From Hedera helix (taxonomy: Eukaryota > Streptophyta > Magnoliopsida > Apiales > Araliaceae), in assembly GCA_947179155.2 (NCBI GenBank), contig OX359273.1, forward strand, positions 42,071,023-42,135,022: 64,000 nt of DNA, read 5' to 3'. Shown here one piece after another: positions 47,301-58,340 of the stretch. The notes under the pieces were generated by a model that made no database searches, was not told the DNA's origin, and worked only from the letters and a program-made list of their open reading frames with translations. Positions within the stretch are counted from its first letter, which is position 1; every line of letters starts with the position of its first letter. The translations under genes and the position numbers were made by a program.

Positions 47301-48932
47301 GTAGCTGACGCTTTGAGCAGAAAATCTTATGCGAGTACAAGTGCACTGCTGACAACACAAAAGCGTATTTTGTACGACTTGCAAAAGATGGAGATGGAGC
47401 TAAAGACACCAGGGACCCACTCGAAGATTGCTCACGTGCAAGTAGAACCAGCTTTAATCGATAAAATTAAAGCTGCTCAAGCTACCGATCCGGAACTGAT
47501 AAACATGATAAAGAAAGTACAAGAAGGTACCATTCCCGAAGCAAGAATCGACGAGAAAGGAATACTTCGAGTCAACTCTCGACTCTGTGTTCCTAACGAT
47601 CCTGAATTAAAGCATAAAATCATGATGGAGGCACACAACACGCCATTTGCAATCCACCCTGGAGGTACCAAGATGTATCGAGATCTTCGACATACATTTT
47701 GGTGGAACAATATGAAAAGGGAGATTGCAGAGTTTATCTCAAGGTGCTTAACTTGTCAACGTGTCAAGGCAGAGCATCAAGTACCTAAGGGTCCTTTACA
47801 ACCACTTGAGGTTCCCGAATGGAAGTGGGAACACATCAATATGGATTTCGTGACGGGTCTTCCCAAAGTTTCTCAAGGCTTAGATGCAATTTGGGTCATC
47901 GTAGATAGATTGACCAAATCCGCTCATTTCTTGCCTATACGAGAAAACTTTTCACTTGAACGTCTTGCCGGTATGTACATAAATGAGATCGTGAGATTGC
48001 ATGGCATGCCAGTTTCCATAGTTTCTGATCGAGATCCTAGATTCACTTCACGCTTTTGGATCAGTCTACAAAAAGCTATGGGCACTGAACTACGTTTTAG
48101 TTCTGCATACCATCCTCAAACGGACGGACAATCGGAAAGGACGATCCAGACCCTCGAAGATCTTTTGAGACTTTGCGTACTAGATTTCAAAGGAAGTTGG
48201 GATAAGTACTTGCCATTGGTGGAATTTTCCTACAACAACAGTTACCAAGCAAGTATAGGTATGGCTCCATTCGAGGCTTTATATGGACGCAAATGTCGCT
48301 CTCCAGTATGTTGGAATGAGGTAGGAGAAGCAAAACTGTTGGGACCCGAGTTGGTACGCTTGACGACCGAAAAGATCCAAATGATCCGACAACGAATACA
48401 GACAGCACAAGAACGACAAAAGAGTTATGCCGATCTTCATCGGAGAGATGAGAGATTCAACGTCGGAGATCATGTATTCTTACGTGTTTCTCCATGTAAA
48501 GGGGTTACGAGATTCGGAAAGAGAGGAAAACTCAACCCTCGATTTATTGGCCCATTTGAAATCCTCGATCGGGTGGGAACTGTAGCTTACAGACTAGCCT
48601 TACCACCAAGTATGTCTCGCATCCATAACGTTTTTCACATATCTATGTTACGTAAATATGTGAAGGACCCAAACCACGTCATTGAGTTAGAACCAGACGT
48701 TATAGCAGAAGATTTAACGTATGAGGAAGTACCTGTTAAGATCCTAGATAAGAAGGAACAGATCTTACGCTCAAAGGTTATACCTCAAGTTAAGGTTTTA
48801 TGGAGGAACCAAGATATTGAGGAAATGACCTGGGAGCTAGAATCTGAGATGAAGTCTAGGTATCCATACCTCTTCGAAATGTCAGGTACGTCAATTTCGG
48901 GGACGAAATTTCATAAGGAGTGGAGGTTGTAA
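44301..48932 (+). CDS. Gag-pol polyprotein (Ty3/gypsy chromovirus)
   Basis: Single frame of 1543 codons encoding all products for reverse transcription and integration. In order: gag capsid region (about 70-200), two CCHC zinc knuckles (from residues 323 and 343), aspartic protease LLDTGSTHSFI (about 412-422), RT with LCIDYRELN (near 650) and FIDDILIYS (about 748), RNase H with YSDASGKG (near 894) and TDHKSLKY (near 958). Integrase has an HHCC zinc domain (about 1112-1155) and a core with D near 1182, D near 1244 and E near 1279. A GPY/F-like segment (about 1395-1450) and a degenerate chromodomain-like tail (about 1480-1530) finish the protein. No stop or frameshift interrupts it. The stop codon TAA is formed by bases of the 3' LTR itself (tgTAAgacc), so coding overlaps the polypurine tract. 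Confidence 0.95.
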   Translation: MASGNQEVNYEIPEANVAENQEATNNPPANSGNNIPDNMMNDGFFRNFMQFMQNQARGNPVNNNGRNAGNLRMITVKQFKELGPPEFHGKPDPLKAEAWLKQTTKILEVLQCADDQKVPFATFMFRGEADHWWEAVKRIHPSALEMSWTEFQELFNEKYFPESIRHMKEVEFIKLEQGNMTVSHYEAKFAELSRFATHLVDDEARMSRMFLRGLRFEIRQQLSSHKFNLYSDVVDRAQRVEQTDEKLQPIVNDQRNDNNHRNENHRGGNQHFGGNSTSNNRRGESSGNNFKRKRFHNNYGRAPVPAPAPTPVSRGEDRPPVRCYRCGQEGHISPNCTLQSKKCYSCGKEGHLARFCPATKSSPAAVMIPKASADKGKSVVQGRAFVVTSQMARNSNEVITGKLFINSREVYALLDTGSTHSFISPACAQRLNLTPENLDFDLSVETPLGEMTITSTVYKSCLVQINNLTLPVDLISLEMHEFDVILGIDWLTTHHAKIDCFHKIISFHIPNQPVMQIQATKPLKSITVISSHKAIRLLKNGCQAFLAHVTDLNKNTSNLNDIPIVNEFPDVFPEELPGLPPNREIEFCIDLEPGTKPISKAPYRMTPIELQELKVQLQELLDTGFIRPSASPWGAPVLFVKKKDGSMRLCIDYRELNHVTIKNRYPLPRIDDMFDQLQGAQHFSKIDLRSGYHQLKVKAEDIPKTAFRTRYGHYEFLVMPFGLTNAPAAFMDMMNRIFKEYLDHFVVVFIDDILIYSKSREDHEQHLRLILQKLRENKLYAKLKKCEFWLEEVTFLGHVISSQGISVDPAKIETVLNWEQPKTVTEVRSFMGLAGYYRRFVEGFSRIATPLTQLTRKSTKFIWSEQCEKSFQELKRRLVSAPVLTIPSGSGEFVIYSDASGKGLGCVLMQHGKVIAYASRQLKDYEKNYPTHDLELAAVVFALKIWRHYLYGEKVDIYTDHKSLKYFFTQKELNMRQRRWLELLKDYDHTIQYHPGKANVVADALSRKSYASTSALLTTQKRILYDLQKMEMELKTPGTHSKIAHVQVEPALIDKIKAAQATDPELINMIKKVQEGTIPEARIDEKGILRVNSRLCVPNDPELKHKIMMEAHNTPFAIHPGGTKMYRDLRHTFWWNNMKREIAEFISRCLTCQRVKAEHQVPKGPLQPLEVPEWKWEHINMDFVTGLPKVSQGLDAIWVIVDRLTKSAHFLPIRENFSLERLAGMYINEIVRLHGMPVSIVSDRDPRFTSRFWISLQKAMGTELRFSSAYHPQTDGQSERTIQTLEDLLRLCVLDFKGSWDKYLPLVEFSYNNSYQASIGMAPFEALYGRKCRSPVCWNEVGEAKLLGPELVRLTTEKIQMIRQRIQTAQERQKSYADLHRRDERFNVGDHVFLRVSPCKGVTRFGKRGKLNPRFIGPFEILDRVGTVAYRLALPPSMSRIHNVFHISMLRKYVKDPNHVIELEPDVIAEDLTYEEVPVKILDKKEQILRSKVIPQVKVLWRNQDIEEMTWELESEMKSRYPYLFEMSGTSISGTKFHKEWRL
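48913..48927 (+). other. Polypurine tract
   Basis: ataaggagtggaggt immediately before the 3' LTR, read through by the end of the gag-pol frame. Confidence 0.75.
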
Positions 48933-51900
48933 GACCCCGAATTTATGAAATACAAAATTTAATTTTTCTTCATATATATTTTTCCTGAAACAGTAAATGG
49001 TTAAATTGACAAAATTGAAAGTTAAGGATGTTATGTGCAAATTTTATTTTGTCGGACAATATTCTTTTTGTCGGGGAATATTCGTTTTGTCGGGGAATAT
49101 TCGGGCCGTACGACGGCGCCGAAATAACAAATTATTTGTGGACCCCACAACGGAATATTTGTCGGATATAGAAAACGACAGAAGTAACATTTTTAAATAA
49201 AAATAGTCAACGGTGTTAACTGTTAAAATACCGGTGATAAAAGAATAGTAGCATACGGTAATTTATGGTATTTTCTGTAGCACACGGTACTCTACAGTAG
49301 CACACGGTATTGCACAGTGTCTCATATTATTGGTCTGATAATTGACACCGTAATTGTTACGCATCATTTCATCAATAATTGTCACTGCATAATATTTTAT
49401 ATTATCAATTCAATTATTGTTGCTACACAGTATTTTGCATTATTGATTCAATAATTGTCATTACACTGTATTTCATATCATCGAGTCAATAATTGTTGGT
49501 GCACTGTAGTTTAAAATTATTGAATCTAATAATTGTCACAGTAGCAAATACACTATAATTTATATTATTAAATTAATAAAAATATGTAACGTGTTTCTTA
49601 CATTATTGTGGTAACATTATTTTATATGTTGGACTCACAGGAAGAATAAATAAATAAATAAATAAATAAATAAAAAATAAAATAATTAATTTTACTATTT
49701 GAAATAGTAACGTGAATAGTGACGTGAATAGTACGTGAATAGTAAGAAACATGTGGGACCCATTGTGGGGCCCACATGAAATGTGAGAAATGTGAGAATT
49801 TGCTGAAGAGTTGGTGGAGGCTGCGCAGCAGCCTCTGCTGAATTTTTTTCTGTTCACCTACCACGCATAGTAACTTATTTTCTCCTATAAATAGCTTGCT
49901 CAGCTGAATAGAAAAATCACACCTAAAACATAAAATTTTTCTATAAGAATTTTATGAGTTTTCTCTGAGAATAGTAAGGTTATTTTGAGAGTTTGAAAGC
50001 CAAAATGAGTGCAGGAATTTTTCAAGTAAGTGTTTTATTAAAGAGTAGTAATTTCATAAATTCCTATTTTTCACGGTATTCACAAATCTTCCTTTAGAAG
50101 ACTCTTCTTTGAGAAGATTCATTTTTAAAAGCTTTCTTTGGAAGATTTATTTTGGAATATTATTTTAAAAACTATTTTAAAGTTGTTATATTATACTACA
50201 AAAATTATGTTAAATATATATAATTTTGATAGTTCATAATATACGAGTTATCATATACTTTGAAATTTATATGTGGTAATTACTAATTATATTAAAAATA
50301 TATAGGTTGATCAATCTCATTTAAATCAATATCCAGTCACGTGTTAAGGTAAGGGGTATCATTCTTTTCATCATCATAAATGGATATTATTTTCTTTCTT
50401 ACTTGAAGGGATTATCATTCTTTGATTCTCGAAAATAATATCGTTTCTTTCTTGTGCCATTTACTTCCATGTATTAAATTGTGGGAATAACCTTACGGCG
50501 CGGTTTACCGCCTGTTGGTGAATAACCTTTTGTATTCATTCCTTATTAATCTTTGAGAATAACCTTACGGTGCGGATTATCGCCTGTTTGGTGAATAACT
50601 CTTCGTATTCAAATTGATGGGAATAACCTTACGGCGCGGATTATCGCCTGTTTGGTGAATAACTATTCGTATTCAAATTGATGGGAATAACCTTACGGTG
50701 CGGATTATCGCCTGTTGGTGAATAACCCTTTTTATTTGTCTCGTGTGGAAATAATTTGTCTACACGAATTATCACATGACACTTTTATTCCATATTCGTA
50801 AGTGATATCATTTTCCTTTATACTCATAAGGGATACCATCTTTTTCATCTTCCATTATTCAAACTTACTATGGTAAGGGATATTAATTTTCTTCACCTTC
50901 TGTTAATCAAACCTGCTACGGTAAGGGATATTATTTTCTTCCATACACCTAAATCGAAACTTATTATGGAACTATTGCTTCTATAATTCCTGAAAATATT
51001 ATATGTTCCATAATAGTTGAATTTCATTAGTTCAACTGAACCTTCCTATTTTCTGAACATTTCTATTGAACTGTAATCGTTATTCTGAACTGTGGATCTT
51101 GAATATCATTTTTAAATTTCACTCCACATCATGTTGGCAATTTGGACATTATTTGAATCTGCACAAAGTAAACTTCCGATACTTATTGTTTATCCTGTTC
51201 TTCTGTTCATCATTTGTATCACTGTTATTTGTATTAATCATCAAGAATCAAGCTGTTGTGAATATCTGTGGCCGGGGGCACAGATGTGATATAATTGTTG
51301 AACAGATGATAGGTTAAAGGCGATATACTAGGTTAAAGGCGATACATCTGTTCGGTGTCTTTTATGGCACGTGGTGAATGTTCTCTTTGGCCCGTAGTGC
51401 AAAGATGAACTGTTGCTTGGTATGATTATGACCAAAGGCTGAATCTGGTATAATCATGACCGTTGGTGTTATATTGAATGTCTTTGGCCCGTAGTGCAAA
51501 GATGAACTGTTGATCTGCATGATTATGATCAGGAACTGTGAATTTATATTATCTTGACTAATGGTATTTCAGATGATAAAAGTTGATGATATTTTTACTA
51601 AAAAGAGAAGCGAGTGAACACTATAGTCTGCATTATTCTTCTAATAGATTGCTCATTCCGCTGCTATTATTGATCTGAACATTGTTTAAGAATTTAACTG
51701 CAATTTTTGATACAAACCTTGTAGTCTATTGTATTCTATCAAGAACTCAACTGTTGAAGGCTAACGATAATTTACTTGTCATTATCTTAGTCATGATATT
51801 CTTTACTGGGCTATTTGAGCTCACCCTTTCTTTTGTTCCAATATTTTTCAGAAAATGAGAGAGTAGCCGGGTCTAGCAAGGGAATGGAGTGACGGTCCGA

Positions 51901-52076
51901 GTGATAGCTATTGTAGTCTTCACATGTTGTATATAGTGTGACAATAATTGTGAAGACTTAGTTGTGTATTATTATACACTGTATTGTTGAACGTTATTCT
52001 ATCTTGTAATAATTTTGTTATAGTCTTTTGACGACTCAAGTTTGGGCTGTATGAGCCCAGATTTGGGGACGTCACA
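48928..52076 (+). repeat. 3' LTR of the provirus, mosaic
   Basis: 3149 bp, tgtaagacccc to ggggacgtcaca. By my reading there are about five substitutions and one 12-bp repeat-unit loss (acgtgaatagtg array, about 49710-49740) against the 5' LTR up to about 51415. After that there are more than 35 differences plus indels in 660 bp. TATA box at 49886-49893. Confidence 0.93.
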
Positions 52077-53638
52077 CTAAGAATAATTCATTTTTCATTA
52101 TTTTAGTCATGATATTCCTTACTGACTATTTGAGCTCACCGTTTTCTCTTTGTTCAGTTGTTCAGGAAATGAAAGCGTAGTCGGGACTAGCGGAAAAGAA
52201 AAGGAAATGAAGTAGCGGTCTGAAATAGTTGTCATAATAGTTTTCACTGTATTATAAAATAGTAATAATCGTGAAGACTTAGTTGTGTATTATTAGATAC
52301 TGTATAGTGTATTGTAATAATTTTGTTGTAGTATTTTGACGACTCAAATTGGGAGGTGTGGGCTCGATTTGAGGGCGTCACATATAATTTTTTTAAAAGT
52401 TAATTTATAATATTCTTAAATTTAAAATAAATATACATTTATTTAATTTTTATCAATATTATCTAATTTTTTAAACTATCTAAAGATTATCTCTAATTAT
52501 AAGATTTATTGCTTATTAAAATTTAAATGAATTATACAAAATTAAAAGTTTAATCCCTTAATTGAAAAAATTTAAAAGACAATCCCCAAAGTAAAAAAAA
52601 AATAAATTAAAAGTTTAATTCCCTAATTAAAAAAATTAAGAAAAAAATCCCCAAAGTGATTTTTTTTTTAAAAGTTCAAACTATTAGTCTATATTTATGC
52701 CCATTATATATTGGTATCGCTAGCTAGTTTCTTTAAATTTGTATAGCTAGTTAATTTCTTTAAAATTTGTCACCCTACTTTTATTATTAATAATTGTATA
52801 AAATAATATAACTTTCTCCAGTTTATATATTATCATAATTATTATTGTGTTATATTTAATTTCTAAAGGTAAATATTAAACAAAATACATGTTTAATATT
52901 TATAAAATTTTAAAACATATGGAATATAAGCTAGAGTAAAGGCTAGTTTTAGAGTGAAAGTTTCACCGATGCACAACCGACGTTATAATCATAACATGTC
53001 ATTTATAAAATATTTCTATTAAATAAAATTACATTCGTTCTGATAATGTGTGATAATTCTAATAGCACTCATGGATACACTTTCAATGTATAGCACTGCA
53101 TATCTACAACTACAAGAGCTTTTGTTGTTGTTATTGGTAAAACTAGAAAATATAATATTCTTTCAAAGTCTTTTTTAACTTCAGTTGCTAAGATTAATTA
53201 GCATAACATGCAAAGAAGTCTGCTACGAAGAAAGGGCAGAATAGCCCGCCAATCTCATTTGCCTCGTAACGGAAGATACAATTCCGATATGGATCAATCG
53301 TAACTAGTTTTGTATCACATCAAAAGCATTGTAATTGATTAGAAACGCCTGTCCAAATTACAAAAAAGCCAGCAATCTACACAGTAAACAGGCAATGAGT
53401 TACACCAAAAGTTGGAATGATTAATTAATGAAAAATAATAATAAAATTATGTTGTGTGTATGTGTGTACCGTGAATATCTGCTTATGACTATATTTATAA
53501 CTGCTATGATCGTCCGATACCAATAAAAAGTAAAGTCCTAGTGAAAATTCCAAATCCATAATTAATTGAGTCCTTAATTAATTAAGTCTGCTTATTACTT
53601 CAAAATTAGGAAACCCAATCATATATAAAGTTATACTA

Positions 53639-54147
53639 AAGATTTTAAAATTTGGACCGGATCGACGGTTTAACCGAAAAAAATAGAATCGGTCCGAGCT
53701 CCGGTCTAATTTGACCCATCTAACTAGTTTTGACAAAAAACTGATAAAACTCGGTGAATCGATCACTGGTTCCCAGGTTTAAACTTACTATATATATAAA
53801 AAAAGAGGTTAACAGAATTACTTTTATATAATAAATCTCATTCTTATTGTGGGCATGGATTCAAATTCTACCCACTCTGTTGTAATAGTTTAATAGTGCT
53901 AATAAATAAATTATAAACTATTTCAAAAAGATTATCATTTATTATTTTTAAATTTTAAATTAATTTTAAAAGATCAAAATTAATACTATTTGATAAATAT
54001 TATATAATAATAATTAATATATTTATTATTTATTATATTTTAATGATGTCACTGTGTCAATTACGGTTCAACTACTAGTGGAGCTAGTAATCCATCTATC
54101 TAGTAACTTTTCCAATTCGATGATCATTCTGATTTTTAAAACATTGC
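53639..54147. mobile_element. hAT-type MITE, older relative, copy 2 only
   Basis: Flanked by the 8-bp duplication TTATACTA (53631-53638 and 54148-54155). The right end read on the other strand is gcaatgttttaaaaatcaga and the left is aagattttaaaatttggacc, degenerate forms of the ends at 10161-10562. It shares the interior theme of gatcgg, ccggt and aaccg motifs. 509 bp, no transposase. It sits inside an 0.85 kb segment that copy 1 lacks. Confidence 0.75.
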
Positions 54148-55276
54148 TTATACTATGTCCTTTGTAGATTATCAAACTAAAATATATTGTAATGAGTCAG
54201 TCTTTGTACCAAACTCAAAGTATAATATTGATATAGATCTATACCTAAATTGGGTATCAAATATAAAATAATGTGGGTCTGCACTTAAATCGGACTTTTG
54301 AATAATTTTATTCCAACAATACATTTATATATATAAAGGAATCCACAATCAGATCTCTCTTTTAAAGCTTGATGGACTAGATAAATTAAATTATCACTCC
54401 AAATATTACTATTAATATACAAATTATTACAACTAAAATTTTCAAAAATTAATTTTGAACCATCGCACTTTCTGCCATCTTCCTATTCCCTTTAGAATAA
54501 CAATTGATATTGTTAAAATAAAATAATATAACCAGAATAATAAATTTTGCTAAAAGTGTTAAGTATTAAGGTCAATAAATAAATACTTATCTTGTCAGTA
54601 TTATTTTTGGTATGACAATATTAACAGCTTTTAGAAATCATAATTATACAACAAATGTAACATTAGTATTTCCTAAAAAATGAGTTAAAAAAGGATTAAT
54701 ATTTAGTGAGAAGGCATTAAAAACTCTGGTTAAATATCTCCTCCATTTTAGCAAAAAGTATTTAAGACAATTTTTATATTTACAAGAAATGGTTGTTGTT
54801 GTTAAGACAGAGGAATATAAGTATTAAATTAATTCGAAGATTTAGTAATTAATATATTAGACTTTTTTTTCCTAAATATCTTTTTAACTGAGAAACTTAT
54901 TTTAAGAACCTAAAGAAAATTACCACATCTTTTTATAAATAATAAGTACTTGTATGAATGTATTCTAACAAGTGTGTATTAAGAAAATTAAAATGATAAG
55001 TTCATTTGGATAAAGTCGATACTCCACATCATCGAGATAAGTACGCTTGTATTTGTGCTTAATCACGGGATCGCCGATCCAAGTGGAAGAAGTCTTTTTA
55101 ACTTTTAAGTCACGTTTTTCCTATATCTATCCACCCTTTATTATTTGTAACCGACCCTTGTATTCCCGCCATAATTATGCCATTATCCAAACACCGATGA
55201 GATAAAATTATTAGCTGTCCATAGTCTTGAAAATATATATGATAATTATGACTCACCGACTCACAATCCACATTTT

Positions 55277-55297
55277 CTCTATCTATCTATCTATCTA

Positions 55298-55328
<31 letters not shown>
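55277..55328. repeat. (CTAT)n(AT)n compound microsatellite, copy 2
   Basis: Several ctat units followed by about 28 bp of AT. Orthologous to the pure (TA)n at 10752-10810. Confidence 0.93.
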
Positions 55329-55333
<5 letters not shown>

Positions 55334-55942
55334 AATATGCTAAAGATTTTAACAAAAAGAAAAAAAAGAAAAAAAAAAGGGAAGAGTTAAGGTTGGTGGT
55401 ATTATTTATTTCAATAGGGATCCCCAGTCCATATGTTCACATTAACGATCCTTCCTACATGATTTTAAAAAAGCAATAAATATTAGGCATTATGGACAAC
55501 TAGACAAGTCGTGCGAGTATAAAATATCAAAACTTATGTGCTTTTTATTATTATTTTTTTTTTTTGAGAATCGCATAAGTAATTTTCATTAATCAAAATG
55601 GCTAGAAGAATCTATGTGCTTTTTATTTTTGTGTGCGCCTACTTCTCACATTAGCAGAGTGTTTCACGCGTTAATTTTTGTATCAGATTTTATTTTTTAA
55701 TAATTAAAATATATATTGTGTTTAAAATTATATTTCAAAATAATATATGTAATACTGTGTATAAGTAGATGGGTTAGGTTGAACCGGACCCAAACCCGAA
55801 CCACGCCGTTCCAATTTATAGGGCAAATCATATAAAGGACTCTCCAAATTCTACCAAATTTTTAATTTTTCCCTTGAAGTGTCATGTTTTTTAATTGTTT
55901 ACCTAATTGTATTGAAATTTTGATTATAGCCAAAAAAGTAGG

Positions 55943-56100
55943 AAAAATTATACTATGCACCTGGGACAGGATGAATAGTATGTTTCCCCTCTCATATAAA
56001 GGTGGGAGTCACGCGTGTTGGAATCCGTACCACAACGCGTGACCCCCATTCAGGAGAGCAAACTGTTTATCTATGTCCCAGAAATATGAAATAATTTCTC
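55943..56100. mobile_element. Foldback MITE of 158 bp, Mutator-like, copy 2 only
   Basis: Left end aaattatactatgcacctgg, right end on the other strand aaattatttcatatttctgg, then ggac in both, and matching inner parts around ggagtcacgcgt and acgcgtgac. Flanked by aaaaagtagg (55933-55942) and aaaaggtagg (56101-56110), a 9-10 bp duplication with one mismatch, the size made by Mutator-type elements. Copy 1 has the single site at about 11310. Confidence 0.75.
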
Positions 56101-56459
56101 AAAAGGTAGGGAGTGAAAGAGCTGGCTCTTAAGAGATAAAGATAAATTTGATGACAGCATGCTTATGTGTACTTTGACTACCAGCAAAGGGGTGTGTGTG
56201 TTCATTACCTTTCCCTGTTCCCACTGACTTGGATATTTGGCATTTGAATGCCCAAATCTCCTTTATAAAATTTTATAGAAGATAAATTAGCCCATTATTA
56301 CAACGTTCTTACCCTACTGAATAACGAATAAAATCTTGGAAAAACTGTAGTGTCTAAAAATTTTGTGGTCCATTTATTTGAAAATATTTTGAAGTGTTAG
56401 GGTGGAATTGTATACTTTTTTATTTTTTATTTTGGCTAAATGGAATTGTATACTTGTCT

Positions 56460-56733
56460 ATTACTTCCTCCTTTTGAAATTATAATATTATTATTAATTT
56501 TTTAAAAGTAAATTTAAAATATTTTTAAATTTTAAATTGACATGATTTATTTAAAATTTTAAAATAATAAATCTTATAAATAATAATACTTTTTAGATAG
56601 TTTATGATATTCATAATTGTATTGATATAAATTAAATAAATTTATATTAATTTTGAATTTAAAACTATTTAAAATTAAATTTTAAAAATTAATATTAATT
56701 TTATACTTTAAAAATAAAATAGTATAATATTTT
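56460..56733. mobile_element. Stowaway-like foldback MITE, degenerate
   Basis: The left part attacttcctccttttgaaa resembles a Stowaway end. aaatttaaaatatttttaaa on the left pairs with inverted sequence around 56660-56700. It lies in the copy 2-specific stretch 56190-57020. Confidence 0.45.
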
Positions 56734-58187
56734 AGGATATTTTCAAGTAATTTGTGCATACAATAAGCCAAAATCTTTAAACAATCCGAGGAAACTCCTT
56801 TACGGAATAATACTACTAGACTAGAAACTAAACAGCAAAAGTACTATATCTACCTGACATCCAATCATCATTTTATTATTAAAAAATAAGTTATATACAA
56901 AAATTTATATTAAGTCTCACTTTTTAATAATAAAATATAATATAATAATTAATATTATTATTAAATATTGTGTATATAAAATGATCACTCCTTAAATCCT
57001 TAATCAACAAAAGTATAAAAAATAATGAATTACAAGTAAATTATACTGTTCTATATTTAGGGATATTTTTTATAATATATATATATATAAATGAATTTTT
57101 TTAAAATTTATTTTGATTGAGATTTGTATTTTGTCTTGCATAGATCCAGAGTTAAAAATTTTGGTTAACTTTTTACAGAATACTTTTCCACAGTCAAATA
57201 TTAATTTATCACATAATTTTAGACATGAACTTTAAGATACTTAATATAGACATACGTGTTTATGTTTATATATAGTGGATCTCAATATTATTATTTTTTA
57301 AGAAAAACATCTCAATTATAAAGACTCAGGGAGCCGGTATAGGACTAAAGGAATATTTAATAAAAATTGAATGAAATAATTTTAAATGTTCATGTAATTT
57401 GAATGAGCTGAATGTATTAGATTTTTGAATATTGAATGAAAAAATTATTTGATAAATAATATGTCTGAAAAATTTAAATAACATATTTTTATTATTTTAT
57501 CCATTTAAAAAAATTTAAAATTATTGTAAATTTATTTAATAATACTTGATATAATTTTAAATTTTTTTTTACTCCATTCAGTCAAGACTACTCTATTCAG
57601 TAAAAAAAATTAGACTTAATTATTCAGCCCAAAAATTTGACCTATTCAACTATTTAACTCTAAACAAACACACTGAATAATTGACCTATTCAACCTTATT
57701 AAGAGTCCATAAATAGAGGTGATTATTTGACTATAGAGCTTTCTATAAAAACCCCATGTCATTTTCATGCATACTTAAAATAAAAAAAAAAAAAGTAAAT
57801 TATGGGGTAAATAACTTCTAGTCTTAAATATTTATTTTGTATATAAACATTTGTATTTTAATATTCAAAACATATTTAACTGTACTTTAATTTTTTTTTC
57901 ATTAAATAAAATATATTATTGGAGATTTTAAATTTATCAAAATGCATCGTAGAGTTGTTTTTGCTAAATAAAATACACCATCACTTTTAAATACAATCTG
58001 TATCGTTTAAACTAAAAAAAAACTTTGTGGTCCCACTTAAATATGTTAAACATTAAGATATAAATCTCAATAACTCTAAAAAATTTGGAGTCGAAACTAT
58101 CTTTTAGTTTTAACTTTTATTAGTATATTTTGACTTCCATTTCATGCATATATAACAAAACAAGTGTAGGAAAAGAAAAAAAATCTC

Positions 58188-58195
58188 TATATATA
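58188..58195 (+). promoter_or_regulatory. TATA box, STP copy 2
   Basis: tatatata in ctctatatatactcttg, 153 bp upstream of the STP start, as in copy 1. The ATG that copy 1 has just downstream (16548) is ATA here. Confidence 0.65.
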
Positions 58196-58340
58196 CTCTT
58201 GCCATTTCCATACAATCCTCCATCTTCTTAGTCCTTTTCTCTCTCTTCTCACTCACCTTCTCCCAACATATATTACTCCCCAGTCTATACTGTATAACAT
58301 TTCATACCGTACTAACCGTAGTTAAGTTTTCCGGCGAGAA

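Larger units (their letters stand above)
40937..52076 (+). mobile_element. Full-length chromovirus provirus (Tekay/Del-like)
   Basis: 11.14 kb element: 5' LTR 40937-44101, primer site, one gag-pol frame, polypurine tract and 3' LTR 48928-52076. LTRs of about 3.15 kb, two zinc knuckles and the C-terminal region after integrase fit the Tekay/Del clade (inference). The flanking pentamers differ (TCATC left, CTAAG right), so there is no TSD. The two LTRs are almost identical for about 2.5 kb but clearly diverged in the last 0.66 kb. The coding region looks intact. Confidence 0.95.
39913..52382 (+). mobile_element. Ancestral solo LTR, copy 2, split by provirus
   Basis: Orthologue of 3459-8258, starting tgtaagactccg, ending ggcgtcaca, with TATAA at 39908-39912 and 52383-52387. 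It remains only as 39913-40936 and 52077-52382. The part equal to 7189-7952 of copy 1 (764 bp) is missing at the provirus. Its TATA box survives as tataaata at 40883-40890, whereas copy 1 has caataaata. Confidence 0.9.
52388..58187. other. Intergenic between LTR and STP copy 2
   Basis: Collinear with 8264-16525 of copy 1 apart from insertions in either copy. No gene recognised. Copy 2-specific parts are 53367-54214 (containing a hAT-type MITE), about 55495-55615, a foldback MITE at 55943-56100 and about 56190-57020 (with a Stowaway-like and an AT-palindromic element). Confidence 0.6.
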
